A stretch of DNA of 33,491 nucleotides from Candidatus Bathyarchaeota archaeon (GTDB taxonomy: Archaea; Thermoproteota; Bathyarchaeia; Bathyarchaeales; WUQV01): NCBI GenBank assembly GCA_009889585.1, contig WUQV01000054.1, forward strand, positions 1 to 33,491. The letters run 5' to 3'. The notes below the pieces were generated by a model. That model did no database searches and was not told the DNA's origin. It worked only from the letters and a program-made list of their open reading frames with translations. How positions within the stretch are numbered: the first letter of the stretch is position 1; each line of letters opens with the position of its first letter. A program made the translations under genes and the position numbers. Positions 25,170 to 31,976 of the stretch are shown here, one piece after another.

Positions 25170-25428
25170 ACTACCCCTCCCTATCGAAAGGGGCTTCCTG
25201 CCTCAACGACGACCTGCGGGGTCTCCACAGGCTTGAACTCGGGCCGTTCAGCCCTACTTCGTCCCGCTTCAACTCCCCTTCGGCTTTACGGGATGCAGGG
25301 CTTGAAGCGGCGCTACGCATGCCGACCTCATGCCTACAAGTAGACGAATTAACGCGTATGAATTGGGGATGTAAGCGCATCGGATTTCATCCCCTCACGG
25401 AAGGGAACTTACCGCCAATGTAGTTAAA
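25166..25428 (-). mobile_element. IS200/IS605-derived miniature element, copy C
   Basis: 263 bases, near-identical in layout and largely in sequence to copy A: GTGAACTACCCC and hairpin at the left, shared interior words such as GACCTCATGCCTACA and GACGAATTAACGCGTATGAA, and a right hairpin followed by CCGC, seven bases, GTTAAA. On the minus strand the interior looks like a tnpB tail (ELKRDEVGL, later RQEAP). Its left boundary overlaps the trmO stop codon. It carries no transposase gene. Confidence 0.68.
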
Positions 25429-25471
25429 TGGCGTCGAAAAGCGTCCTGAATTCGCGATCAAAATCGGCACG

Positions 25472-25615
25472 TTGGACCGTCTTCGCTTTTACGTACCGAT
25501 GGAGCCTCGGACGTTCGATCGCCGGCGAATCCGCTTGGGCTGTATATCAGCATGGACGGCAATGGACTTTGGGACCGAGGAGCTTCGAGATAAGCTTCTC
25601 GCTTTAAGCGTTTAA
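25472..25615 (+). CDS. Doubtful short ORF between copy C and the methyltransferase
   Basis: A frame reading TLDRLRFYVPMEPRTFDRRR then IRLGCISAWTAMDFGTEELR to a stop at 25615; it is open for some codons upstream of the TTG as well (KRPEFAIKIG). Natural-looking but unrecognised; could be a fragment of a gene displaced by the element. Confidence 0.2.
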   Translation: MDRLRFYVPMEPRTFDRRRIRLGCISAWTAMDFGTEELRDKLLALSV

Positions 25616-25649
25616 TGCCGTTCTTGTCTCACGGCACCTCGAAACGTCA

Positions 25650-25684
25650 AGCCGCCCAGGTACAATCGCTGGGTCAAGGCGGCT
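25650..25684. repeat. Inverted repeat (hairpin)
   Basis: AGCCGCC at 25650-25656 pairs with GGCGGCT at 25678-25684, and CCCAG with CTGGG inside it, giving an interrupted stem around TACAATCG. It sits about 50 bases upstream of the methyltransferase TATA box. No T-run follows, so it is not an obvious terminator. Confidence 0.4.
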
Positions 25685-25732
25685 GCAGCCCCTTCCTTCT
25701 ACTAGTAGAGCAACGACGAGCTTCGAGAAATG

Positions 25733-25741
25733 CTTATAAAA
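25733..25741 (+). promoter_or_regulatory. TATA box of the methyltransferase gene
   Basis: CTTATAAAA, 28 bases before ATG at 25765. This fixes that ATG as the start, although the frame is open for 50 codons further upstream. Confidence 0.65.
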
Positions 25742-25764
25742 CGTCGGCCGGCCTTCCACCGGCG

Positions 25765-26592
25765 ATGTCTCAAGCGCCTTTTGATTGGCCCCATCGATTT
25801 TTCGTAGAGAAAGCCGAGCTTTGCGCTAAGGTCCTCGATTCCGAGAGGATGTTGAAAAGAGGTGAAGAGCTAGCCTTAGCTATAGCGGATTACCTTAAGA
25901 AAAGGGGCGTTAAGGATGGCGTGTTACTAGAAGTCGGCTGTGGAACCGGCAGGATAGCCGTGCCTCTCGCCAGACGAGGCTATCAGGTCGTAGGAGTGGA
26001 CATATCGGAGTCCTTCATAAGGATGGCTAAGGCGAGAGCTGAAAGAGAAGGCGTGGTTAGGAATACCGCCTTCGTGGTTTGTGACGCTAGGGAGATGAAG
26101 GAAGCTTTAAAGCATATGGCTCCTTTCGATTCAATCTTATTCATCTACACGACCGTCATAGGATATTATGATAGGAAGACGGACGTTAAGATCCTTAAGG
26201 AATGCGCTGAACTCTCTAAGGAGGGATCGCTCCTCTTGATCCTTGATACTTCCAGCCACGACTTAATGGCCTTTAGGCAAACGTACTTTGGAGGAATGAC
26301 CTATTACGATGAAGTAGACGACCTCGTTATAATCGAAATGCCAACGTATGATCCTAAAACATCTAAGGCTAGCAGCAAGTGGATTTACTTTCAAAAGAGG
26401 GGGAAAGATTTAATTTACTTAGACGAGGCTTGCTTTGAGGCTAGGCTATACAGCCTTCATGAGCTCATAGAGATAGCTGAGGAGGCGGGTTGGGCCTTCG
26501 TCGAAGCTTATGGCGACTTAGTTAACGCCATGCCGTTCAGGCCCATAGGAAGGCTGAATGTGATCTTCGAGCTGAAGCGACGTTACCCTTAA
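25765..26592 (+). CDS. Class I SAM-dependent methyltransferase
   Basis: 275 residues from ATG at 25765 (SQAPFDWPHRFFVEKAELCA). Motif I is VLLEVGCGTG at 53-62, followed by the acidic end of strand 2 in YQVVGVDISESFI, DAREM, and a motif-IV-like region DSILFIYTTVIGYYD. The C-terminal half (from about 170) forms the substrate-covering sheet (ASSKWIYFQKRGKDLIYLDE, PFRPIGRLNVIFELK). The family is methyltransferase type 11/25, whose substrates range from ubiquinone-like lipids to small molecules; none can be chosen here. The open frame upstream of the TATA box (from 25615) is untranslated by this reading. Confidence 0.85.
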   Translation: MSQAPFDWPHRFFVEKAELCAKVLDSERMLKRGEELALAIADYLKKRGVKDGVLLEVGCGTGRIAVPLARRGYQVVGVDISESFIRMAKARAEREGVVRNTAFVVCDAREMKEALKHMAPFDSILFIYTTVIGYYDRKTDVKILKECAELSKEGSLLLILDTSSHDLMAFRQTYFGGMTYYDEVDDLVIIEMPTYDPKTSKASSKWIYFQKRGKDLIYLDEACFEARLYSLHELIEIAEEAGWAFVEAYGDLVNAMPFRPIGRLNVIFELKRRYP

Positions 26593-26686
26593 TCGAACGT
26601 TTCATCATTCGTTACCTCCCCTCCCTTAACTTTAATCGTACGGGACAAAACTTATTATGGACTGTTCAAAGCTTTAATCGAGAAGC

Positions 26687-27076
26687 ATGACTCAACCTCG
26701 GGAAGCTTACATTAAGCTTGCGTGGGACTTCTTAGCGGAGGCTAAAAGGCGATTGGAGGATTACGTTAAAACAGGGGATGAGGTTTCGTTAAGGCAGGCG
26801 TGCGAGAAGGGATGGGGAGCCGTAGCCCAAGGCCTTATGTACGCCGTCGGCAGAGCCATCACAAGCCATAGGGAGTTCGCGATAGTGGCATCTGAGCTTT
26901 TTAAGAAGACAGGCGATAGGATCTTCCTCGACGGCGAGACGGCTGGCGAATACCTTCACGGAGCGGGCTTTTACCACGGGGTTCCCACTGCTGAACTCGT
27001 CTCTCGCAACTTGGACGTAATAGAGGAGATGTTAAAGTCATTAGAGCGGCTAATTCAGTCGTTGCTAGGCTGTTGA
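26687..27076 (+). CDS. HEPN/PaREP1-like helical protein
   Basis: 129 residues, helical. Blocks: YIKLAWDFLAEAKRRLEDYV (about 8-27), QACEKGWGAVAQGLMYAVGR (about 38-57) and AGEYLHGAGFYHGVPTAELV followed by DVIEEMLKSLERLI. It is the intact counterpart of the frameshifted gene at 13722-14165 and a more distant relative of the genes at 7914 and 10974. HEPN-fold proteins are frequently RNases or toxin partners, but the classical R-x4-6-H motif is not evident. ATG at 26687; TATA-like ACTTATTAT at 26650-26658. Confidence 0.72.
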   Translation: MTQPREAYIKLAWDFLAEAKRRLEDYVKTGDEVSLRQACEKGWGAVAQGLMYAVGRAITSHREFAIVASELFKKTGDRIFLDGETAGEYLHGAGFYHGVPTAELVSRNLDVIEEMLKSLERLIQSLLGC

Positions 27077-27224
27077 AAAATTCTTAAAAGCCCCCTTGAT
27101 GGCCTCAGGATCAACGCAATGATAAGCTCGATAGCCATCTAGCCAGTAGATTATGCGCAGCATTGGAGGGAGTAAGGGTTGAACGAATTGTTTTGGCTCC
27201 TTGCAAACCTCAACTTAACTTAAA

Positions 27225-27359
27225 TTAATCTATAGGATTAAGGATGCCCTCTGGGAGCTCCTGCACCTCAAGGAGCGTTCTAACATCGATTTTGTACTTT
27301 AACCTCAACTTTATGAACAACATTACTCGTTCCTTCCGTCTAACCCTTACCTTGGTCAT
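27225..27359 (-). pseudogene. Decayed AbrB-type antitoxin fragment
   Basis: 44 codons from ATG at 27359: MTKVRVRRKERVMLFIKLRL, KYKIDVRTLLEVQELPEGIL, NPID, stop. It follows the AbrB/MazE pattern KVxVxRKGQVTIPxxLRxKYGI...LEV, but the core G-Q-V-T-I-P is changed to E-R-V-M-L-F. Compare the intact antitoxin at 27952-28176 (VTRKGQVTIPVEYRRKYGI). No toxin follows on its strand. The rest of the 27077-27547 gap has only another short unassigned minus-strand frame near 27070-27170. Confidence 0.5.
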
Positions 27360-27547
27360 ACGATCGATGCAGGAATGATGTGAAATTAATTTTATTTAGT
27401 ATGAGAGTAGGGCTTCAAACAGTGTACATTATGAGCCAGCAAATTAACGCCCTCAAGGTTTTCAAAGCTAATTGCTTATAAGCGCTGCCTTTACTACGCA
27501 AACGCCATTGTATATGTGAGGTTAATGATGTCAACTGCAGAAGCGAA

Positions 27548-27961
27548 CTACTTAAGCCACTTTACCTTAAGCCCTTTAATCTCCTTGAAATGCTCATCAT
27601 CTGTAATTACCGTAGATTTAGCATGTATTAATGCTGTAGCGGCAATTATGGCGTCAGCCAAAGGGATTTCCGGATGGTCTAAGGCTATCTCGCCTGCGAG
27701 GCTGGCCACCCGCTCGTTCACTGGTAAGATTTTGACGTTTGAAGCCTTTATCGAGGTTATCCGCATTTTTACGACGTCCTTTCCTAACGCCCTCCCCATA
27801 GTGCCATAAAGTTCAGCTATGGTTACGGCTGAAGATGCTACCTCGACCTCCCCCCTTGACGCCCTTCTGATCAATTCCCTACTCCAGCTCGCCACCTCCT
27901 CACTTTCTGGGTTAAAGTATGAAAAGTAAAACCTTGTATCGAGGATGGCCTCTAACGCCAT
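27548..27961 (-). CDS. vapC: VapC-type PIN-domain ribonuclease toxin
   Basis: 137 residues, the normal VapC length. The four acidic positions are present: Asp8 in AILDTRFYF, Glu50 in VTIAELYGTM, Asp103 in IPLADAIIAATA and Asp121 in VITDDEHF. PIN toxins are Mg2+-dependent RNases, usually cutting tRNA or rRNA, silenced by the partner antitoxin. ATG at 27961 overlaps the antitoxin's end by 10 bases, so the pair is translationally coupled. This is the only intact vapBC pair in the window. Confidence 0.92.
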   Translation of the reverse strand: MALEAILDTRFYFSYFNPESEEVASWSRELIRRASRGEVEVASSAVTIAELYGTMGRALGKDVVKMRITSIKASNVKILPVNERVASLAGEIALDHPEIPLADAIIAATALIHAKSTVITDDEHFKEIKGLKVKWLK

Positions 27962-28176
27962 TTACCCCTTACCTTGTCGAGCGCCTCCTTCATCATCCTA
28001 ACGTCGTACTTACCCGCGTCAACACCAGCTAGGTCCTCTAACGGCGGTATGGGCTTAAGGATTATCAGGCCTGCCCCCTCCTCTACGATCAGCCTCGAGC
28101 CCTCCCTTATCCCGTACTTCCTCCTGTACTCCACGGGGATGGTTACTTGCCCCTTACGCGTCACCAAAACTTCCAT
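27952..28176 (-). CDS. vapB: VapB-type antitoxin, AbrB family
   Basis: 74 residues. The N-terminal swapped-hairpin AbrB domain reads VLVTRKGQVTIPVEYRRKYG and SRLIVEEGAGLIILKP (about 3-43); the C-terminal tail (LAGVDAGKYDVRMMKEALDK) should wrap the toxin. It binds DNA and represses its own operon. Upstream there are three 18-base-spaced repeats (28206-28260) that look like its operator and overlap the TATA-like AAATATTTAAG on the minus strand. ATG at 28176. Confidence 0.9.
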   Translation of the reverse strand: MEVLVTRKGQVTIPVEYRRKYGIREGSRLIVEEGAGLIILKPIPPLEDLAGVDAGKYDVRMMKEALDKVRGKWR

Positions 28177-28205
28177 AGGCTCACCAAGCGATTTAGTCCT
28201 AAGTT

Positions 28206-28260
28206 GTACTTAAATATTTTGTCCTACTTTATTTAAATGTAGTACTTTATCCAAGTGTAC
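28206..28260. promoter_or_regulatory. Triplicate 18-bp repeat, candidate vapBC operator
   Basis: GTACTTAAATATTTTGTC, CTACTTTATTTAAATGTA and GTACTTTATCCAAGTGTA follow one another exactly 18 bases apart at 28206, 28224 and 28242, with an inverted AGTGTAC at the far end. The block lies 30-85 bases upstream of vapB and contains its probable TATA element. Repeats on one DNA face every 18 bases fit cooperative binding by an AbrB-type VapB. Confidence 0.5.
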
Positions 28261-28266
28261 AACACA

Positions 28267-28292
28267 TCGTTCGGCCATCGATGGCCGAACGA
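28267..28292. repeat. 26-bp perfect palindrome
   Basis: TCGTTCGGCCATC followed by its exact inverse, all 13 pairs matching, no loop. It begins six bases beyond the vapBC repeat block and is much more GC-rich than its surroundings. No T-run follows on either strand. Candidate binding site of a dimeric regulator, or the core of a resolution or insertion site. Confidence 0.6.
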
Positions 28293-28746
28293 CCGCACTA
28301 TGATGACGCTTTAACAAGCGCGTGCGAATCCTTAAGGCTGTGGACTGAATCCGATAACTTAGAGGCGAATTCCTTAAAGACGCCCTCCACCTTTACGTAT
28401 AGAATACGCGTTATGACGCTACCATTCACGCTTAAGTGCACCTTAAATCAGGTTTATTTTCATTAACGGTCAATCATTGATGCGGCTGCCAGCAAGAGTA
28501 GAAGGCCTTTAATTTAGAGAACATCGAGAAAATTCATGAAGAGTTTCTAATGAGGGGATAGGATGTCTTTAGACAGCGTTAAGTCATCCATTTCCAAAGC
28601 TGATAGTAGACGCTGTTTTGTAGGTGTTAAGAATTTCAGTTTTGAAGTTACATCAATGGGCAATGAGGAACTTAGACGCGGGAAGTTTTATCATCAAGGG
28701 TTGTTAATTTTAAGGTAGAGACGCAACGAGAGGTTGTGATCGGCGC
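28293..28746. other. Gap with only coding traces
   Basis: About 450 bases. A plus-strand stretch near 28499-28556 reads KAFNLENIEKIHEEFLMRG then TAG and DVFRQR, and another near 28365-28400 reads EFLKDALHLYV before a stop; both look like tails of lost small proteins, neither can be named. No RNA or mobile element is seen. Confidence 0.3.
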
Positions 28747-29539
28747 ATGTATGAAATCGAGAGGGTTGACGAAAGCAACAGGCAATCGGTTATCGATCTC
28801 CTTAAGGCAGACGCTATAAGGCACGTTTTCGCACTTTACGACGTCCAATACGAACCTGAGCATACAATCATGTATGCGGCCTTCGAGAAAGGCTTGTTAA
28901 AAGGGTATATCCTCATCTACACAGCTATGGAGTTCCCAAGCGTCATATTGGAGTGCACTGGAGACGTAGCCGGGGAGCTAATGAGCTACGTACCCGAAGG
29001 CAACTTCATTATGCAAGCTCCACCACAACTACTACCAATTATAAAGGACAGGTTCCCAAGCGTGAAACATTACGTCGAGGATTGGATGAGGGTCAAAAGG
29101 GGTGAAGCGAACTTCTTCAAGTCGATACTTGTACGCAAGCTGCGCGGTCCGGAGGATGCCATGAAGCTTAAGACGCTTCTTTCAACATGGGAAGGCCGCC
29201 CGACGGAAACCATAGAAAGGTGCATAAGTTGGATGAGTAGGATGCCAGCGTATGGTGTCTTCGTGAGCGGTGAGCTTGTCTCCTGCGCTGGATCCTTCCT
29301 CCAACTGCCACAGGTCTGGATGATAGGTGGGGTTTATACGCATCCAAACCAGAGGAACAAGGGATACGCAACGCTGGCCACATCAGCGATAACCGAGGAG
29401 GCCTTGGAGCGCGCGGAGTCCGCAGCTCTGTTCGTGAGGTCGGATAACCGTCCGGCCATCAGGGTTTAATGAGAAAATCGGTTACAGGAAAGTTGGTGAG
29501 AGGCTTTGGGCAGATGTAGGAACCGGGCTGAAACCCTAA
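28747..29539 (+). pseudogene. GNAT N-acetyltransferase with 3' frameshift
   Basis: The frame from ATG at 28747 runs 240 codons to TAA at 29467. The C-terminal half is a GCN5-type acetyltransferase: WMIGGVYTHPNQRNKGYATL (acetyl-CoA loop QRNKGYA at about 202-208) and ALFVRSDNRPAIRV. Normally N-x-P-A-x-x-x-Y/F-x-K-I-G-F follows, and exactly this appears in the next frame: FNEKIGYRKVGERLWADVGT, GLKP, stop at 29539. One extra base in AGGGTTTAA (about 29461-29468) explains it. The first half (about 1-130) is a substrate-side domain also seen in two-part GNAT proteins. It is a recently broken gene, a programmed frameshift or a sequence error. Confidence 0.72.
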
Positions 29540-29669
29540 CTATATTCGCTGATAAAGTCCATCTGGCATGCCAGAAACCCGCCTACCCTTGCCCTAAGGG
29601 GGTACTTTCTGAGCCTAACTTCTATCCCTTGATAATAGTTCTTCGTACAATATCTGAGCACTTAATCGG

Positions 29670-29695
29670 GATTTTGAACTGCTAGGTTCAAAATC
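29670..29695. repeat. Inverted repeat with 6-base loop
   Basis: GATTTTGAAC, six bases TGCTAG, GTTCAAAATC: ten perfect pairs. It lies between the frameshifted acetyltransferase and the end of the leftward DUF35/thiolase operon, so it could act as a terminator stem or operator. A further GAAC half-site follows (TCTGAAC). Confidence 0.4.
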
Positions 29696-29783
29696 TGAAC
29701 TCTAAGGAATGAAGTAGTGAAGAAGGGGGCATTAGTTAAATTGACATCCGAAGGGATTTATGGCGGGATCGTCAACAGATATT

Positions 29784-30251
29784 TCATGAAGCGGGCTTAA
29801 AGTACTTGATATCAGTTATAGACCCTATTCGTTCAACTTTATCCTTAAAGGCTGGCTCTACAACCATTCCAATCTTAACATCCTTCGGATCAACTTCATC
29901 TATCATATGAATTAAGCCACCATTTGCAATTCGTATGAATGCCCAGACGATAGGCTTATCTAATCTCTTTCCATTCTCATCAATATAAGCAACACTATAA
30001 GTATGCACGACACCTCTTTTACCTACATCGACCCATGCATTCTCAATATTCTCAAAACACCTCTCACAATATATCCTTGGTGGCACATATGTAACATTGC
30101 ATTTAACGCATTGCGTACCTATGAAACGAGCATTCTCTTTAATCTCTAAGAAGAATCTCTCACCAGCAATTCCAGCAGTATACCGATAAACAACAGCCAT
30201 ATCTCCAATCTCATGCTTTACATCAGTAACACGAGTTAACTTCTCAAACAT
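29784..30251 (-). CDS. DUF35 zinc-ribbon / OB-fold protein, operon gene 4
   Basis: 155 residues from ATG at 30251, which has AGGTGA eight bases upstream; the GTG at 30263 is less likely. The rubredoxin-like zinc ribbon has Cys48, Cys51, Cys62 and Cys65 (QCVKCNVTYVPPRIYCERCF), followed by an OB-fold (GVVHTYSVAYIDENGKR, IVWAFIRIANGG, IGMVVEPAF) and the C-terminal ITDIKYFKPAS shared with its paralog upstream. DUF35 proteins bridge thiolase-fold enzymes and bind the CoA pantetheine arm in archaeal thiolase/HMG-CoA synthase complexes. Last gene of the leftward operon; 12 bases after the preceding stop. Confidence 0.88.
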   Translation of the reverse strand: MFEKLTRVTDVKHEIGDMAVVYRYTAGIAGERFFLEIKENARFIGTQCVKCNVTYVPPRIYCERCFENIENAWVDVGKRGVVHTYSVAYIDENGKRLDKPIVWAFIRIANGGLIHMIDEVDPKDVKIGMVVEPAFKDKVERIGSITDIKYFKPAS

Positions 30252-30263
30252 TGCTATTATCAC

Positions 30264-30779
30264 CTACTTGATAGGCTTAAAATACTTTATATCAGTAATG
30301 CAACCCTTCCTCTCTTCCTTCGGCTTCCAAACAGCTTGAACATTCATTCCTATCCTCACTTCAGCTGGATCTACTTCGCCTAACATATGATAAATACCCA
30401 TGCCAGGCGAGGCTCCATCGATCTCTATAACGGCTGGAATAAGCGGTTCTTTCAACCTCGAAGCATTAACTCCAATCCAAGCTATTGAAAAGGTATTCAC
30501 CCTTCCAGTATCCTTTACATATACCCACTCATCAGTCGGCCTATAACAAAGTTCGCAAAACATTCGTGGAGGAATTAATACTCGTCCACACTTATTGCAC
30601 TTCCTCGCAATAATCTTACCTTCCTTAAGTTCACTTAAGAACCTACTTATCGCTACTCCAGCCGTCCAAGCATAATATGCCTTAGCCCTTATATCGCTGA
30701 ATATTACCTTCTTCTCCTTAAAGTCCTCCTCGCTTAAGGCTATTCCCTTGAAGTCCTCAGCCTTAAACTTAGAACTCAC
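30264..30779 (-). CDS. DUF35 zinc-ribbon / OB-fold protein, operon gene 3
   Basis: 171 residues from GTG at 30779, preceded by AGGGGGTGA; the GTG at 30788 overlapping the upstream stop is the alternative, and the frame's farther extension inside the thiolase-fold gene is unlikely. Zinc ligands Cys61, Cys64, Cys75 and Cys78 (KCNKCGRVLIPPRMFCELCY), then the OB-fold (GRVNTFSIAWIGVNASRL, PAVIEIDG, GEVDPAEVRIGMNV) and ITDIKYFKPIK. Paralogous to the next gene. The N-terminal helices (RAKAYYAWTAGVAISRFLSE) are those that dock onto the thiolase dimer in known complexes. Confidence 0.88.
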   Translation of the reverse strand: MSSKFKAEDFKGIALSEEDFKEKKVIFSDIRAKAYYAWTAGVAISRFLSELKEGKIIARKCNKCGRVLIPPRMFCELCYRPTDEWVYVKDTGRVNTFSIAWIGVNASRLKEPLIPAVIEIDGASPGMGIYHMLGEVDPAEVRIGMNVQAVWKPKEERKGCITDIKYFKPIK

Positions 30780-30784
30780 TTTAA

Positions 30785-31972
30785 TCACCCCCTTTGCATA
30801 ACTACGACTGAGCTCTTTTGCATGAGCTCGCCCCATGCATGAGCTACTCCTATAACAGCGTCCTTCTTCACCTGCCTCTTACCTGCTTCACCTCTGAGCT
30901 GCCAAAATATCTCAGCCACCCTCATCAAGCCAGCGGCTGATATCGGGTTTCCAACGCCGAGAAGCCCTCCATCAGGGTTAAGGGGCATGTCACCGTCCCT
31001 CTCAGTCACGCCTTCCTCCGTAGCCCTCGGGGCTTCACCTGGCTTGAAGAGCAATAGCGCTTCAGCATGTTGAAGCTCCTTGTAATCGAACGGGTCGTAA
31101 GGGTTTGCGACGTCCACCTCCTTCCTCGGGTTCCTTATGCCAGCCATCCTATACGCCATGCGAGCGGCTTCCTCAAGGTACTTACAGTAAGCTAGATCCC
31201 TATCAGTCCAATGTTGCGTATCTATGCCGGATCCTATGCCCGTTATCCACACGGGTACGTCCGTAAGCCTCTTCGCAAGCCCTTCGTGAGCGAGGATTAT
31301 CGCGACTGCCCCATCTGAAGTAGGGCTTATGTCCAATCGCCTTACGGGATCCGCTATGACCTCTGACTTCAATACGTCTTCAACCGTTATCTTAGCAGCC
31401 AATTGAGCACATGGATGGTCTAAGGCGTTCCTCTTGTTCTTAACTGATACTAACGCTATTTGCTCGTGTCTTACGTTGTAGACGTGCATGTACCTTTTCA
31501 TCTCGAAGGCGAAGTTCCATGCGACGTTAAGGCCTATCGGCCTCACTAATATGGGGTCGTAAATTGTTAAGAAGGCGTATTGAGGGTGTGGAAGGCATGA
31601 TGACATCTTTTCCTCGCAAACTACGAGACATACGTCAGATAGGCCTGATGCTACCGTCCAAAAGGCTGTTGGGACTACGCCTACGCCAGTAGAGCCGCCG
31701 TCGAATTGGCGGAAGCAAGGCTTCCTCCAAGCTCCGGATCCATCCGCTAGGTATTCACCCTTCATGTGAACTCCGTCGAAGGCGTCAGGGGCTGAGCCTA
31801 TGACGACGGCGTCGACGTCCTTCAACGTAAGGCCAGCTGAGTCCAGTGCCATCTTGGCCGCTTCGTAAGCGAGCTCCTTCCCCGTTTCCTTCGCCCTTCG
31901 TACGAACTTCGTCATGCCAGCTCCGACTATCGCCACCCGACGTTTGATGGCGGCTATCGTCTTGACGACCAA
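30785..31972 (-). CDS. Thiolase-fold protein lacking catalytic Cys and His, operon gene 2
   Basis: 395 residues, SCP2-thiolase layout (RRVAIVGAGMTKFV at the start, ELAYEAAKMALDSAGL, then SGLSDVCLVVCEEKM). Aligned without gaps to SCP2-type thiolases, the nucleophilic Cys is Gly93 (QFDGGSTG), and the GHP histidine is Asn342 (LLGVGNPISAAG); the middle E-x-H-D-x-F block reads NPYDPFDYKELQHAEAL. Thus Claisen thiolase chemistry is not expected. Cys-less thiolase-fold proteins that pair with DUF35 domains include the steroid side-chain aldolase Ltp2. TTG at 31972, four bases after the upstream stop, with GGATGAGG as ribosome site. Confidence 0.87.
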   Translation of the reverse strand: MVVKTIAAIKRRVAIVGAGMTKFVRRAKETGKELAYEAAKMALDSAGLTLKDVDAVVIGSAPDAFDGVHMKGEYLADGSGAWRKPCFRQFDGGSTGVGVVPTAFWTVASGLSDVCLVVCEEKMSSCLPHPQYAFLTIYDPILVRPIGLNVAWNFAFEMKRYMHVYNVRHEQIALVSVKNKRNALDHPCAQLAAKITVEDVLKSEVIADPVRRLDISPTSDGAVAIILAHEGLAKRLTDVPVWITGIGSGIDTQHWTDRDLAYCKYLEEAARMAYRMAGIRNPRKEVDVANPYDPFDYKELQHAEALLLFKPGEAPRATEEGVTERDGDMPLNPDGGLLGVGNPISAAGLMRVAEIFWQLRGEAGKRQVKKDAVIGVAHAWGELMQKSSVVVMQRG

Positions 31973-31976
31973 CGCC

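Noticed and set aside
25615-25764. N-terminal extension of the methyltransferase by 50 codons
   Set aside because: It contains an inverted repeat and the TATA box, and its residues are not methyltransferase-like; ATG at 25765 fits the promoter.
28281-28466. 61-codon plus-strand frame starting in the 26-bp palindrome
   Set aside because: No family pattern and no promoter; its ATG exists only because of the palindrome.
29575-29612. Hairpin-like ACCCCCTTAGGGC...GGGT as another IS605 end
   Set aside because: The stem is irregular and lacks the TTTAG loop and the GTTCAC or GTCA exit seen in the other ends.
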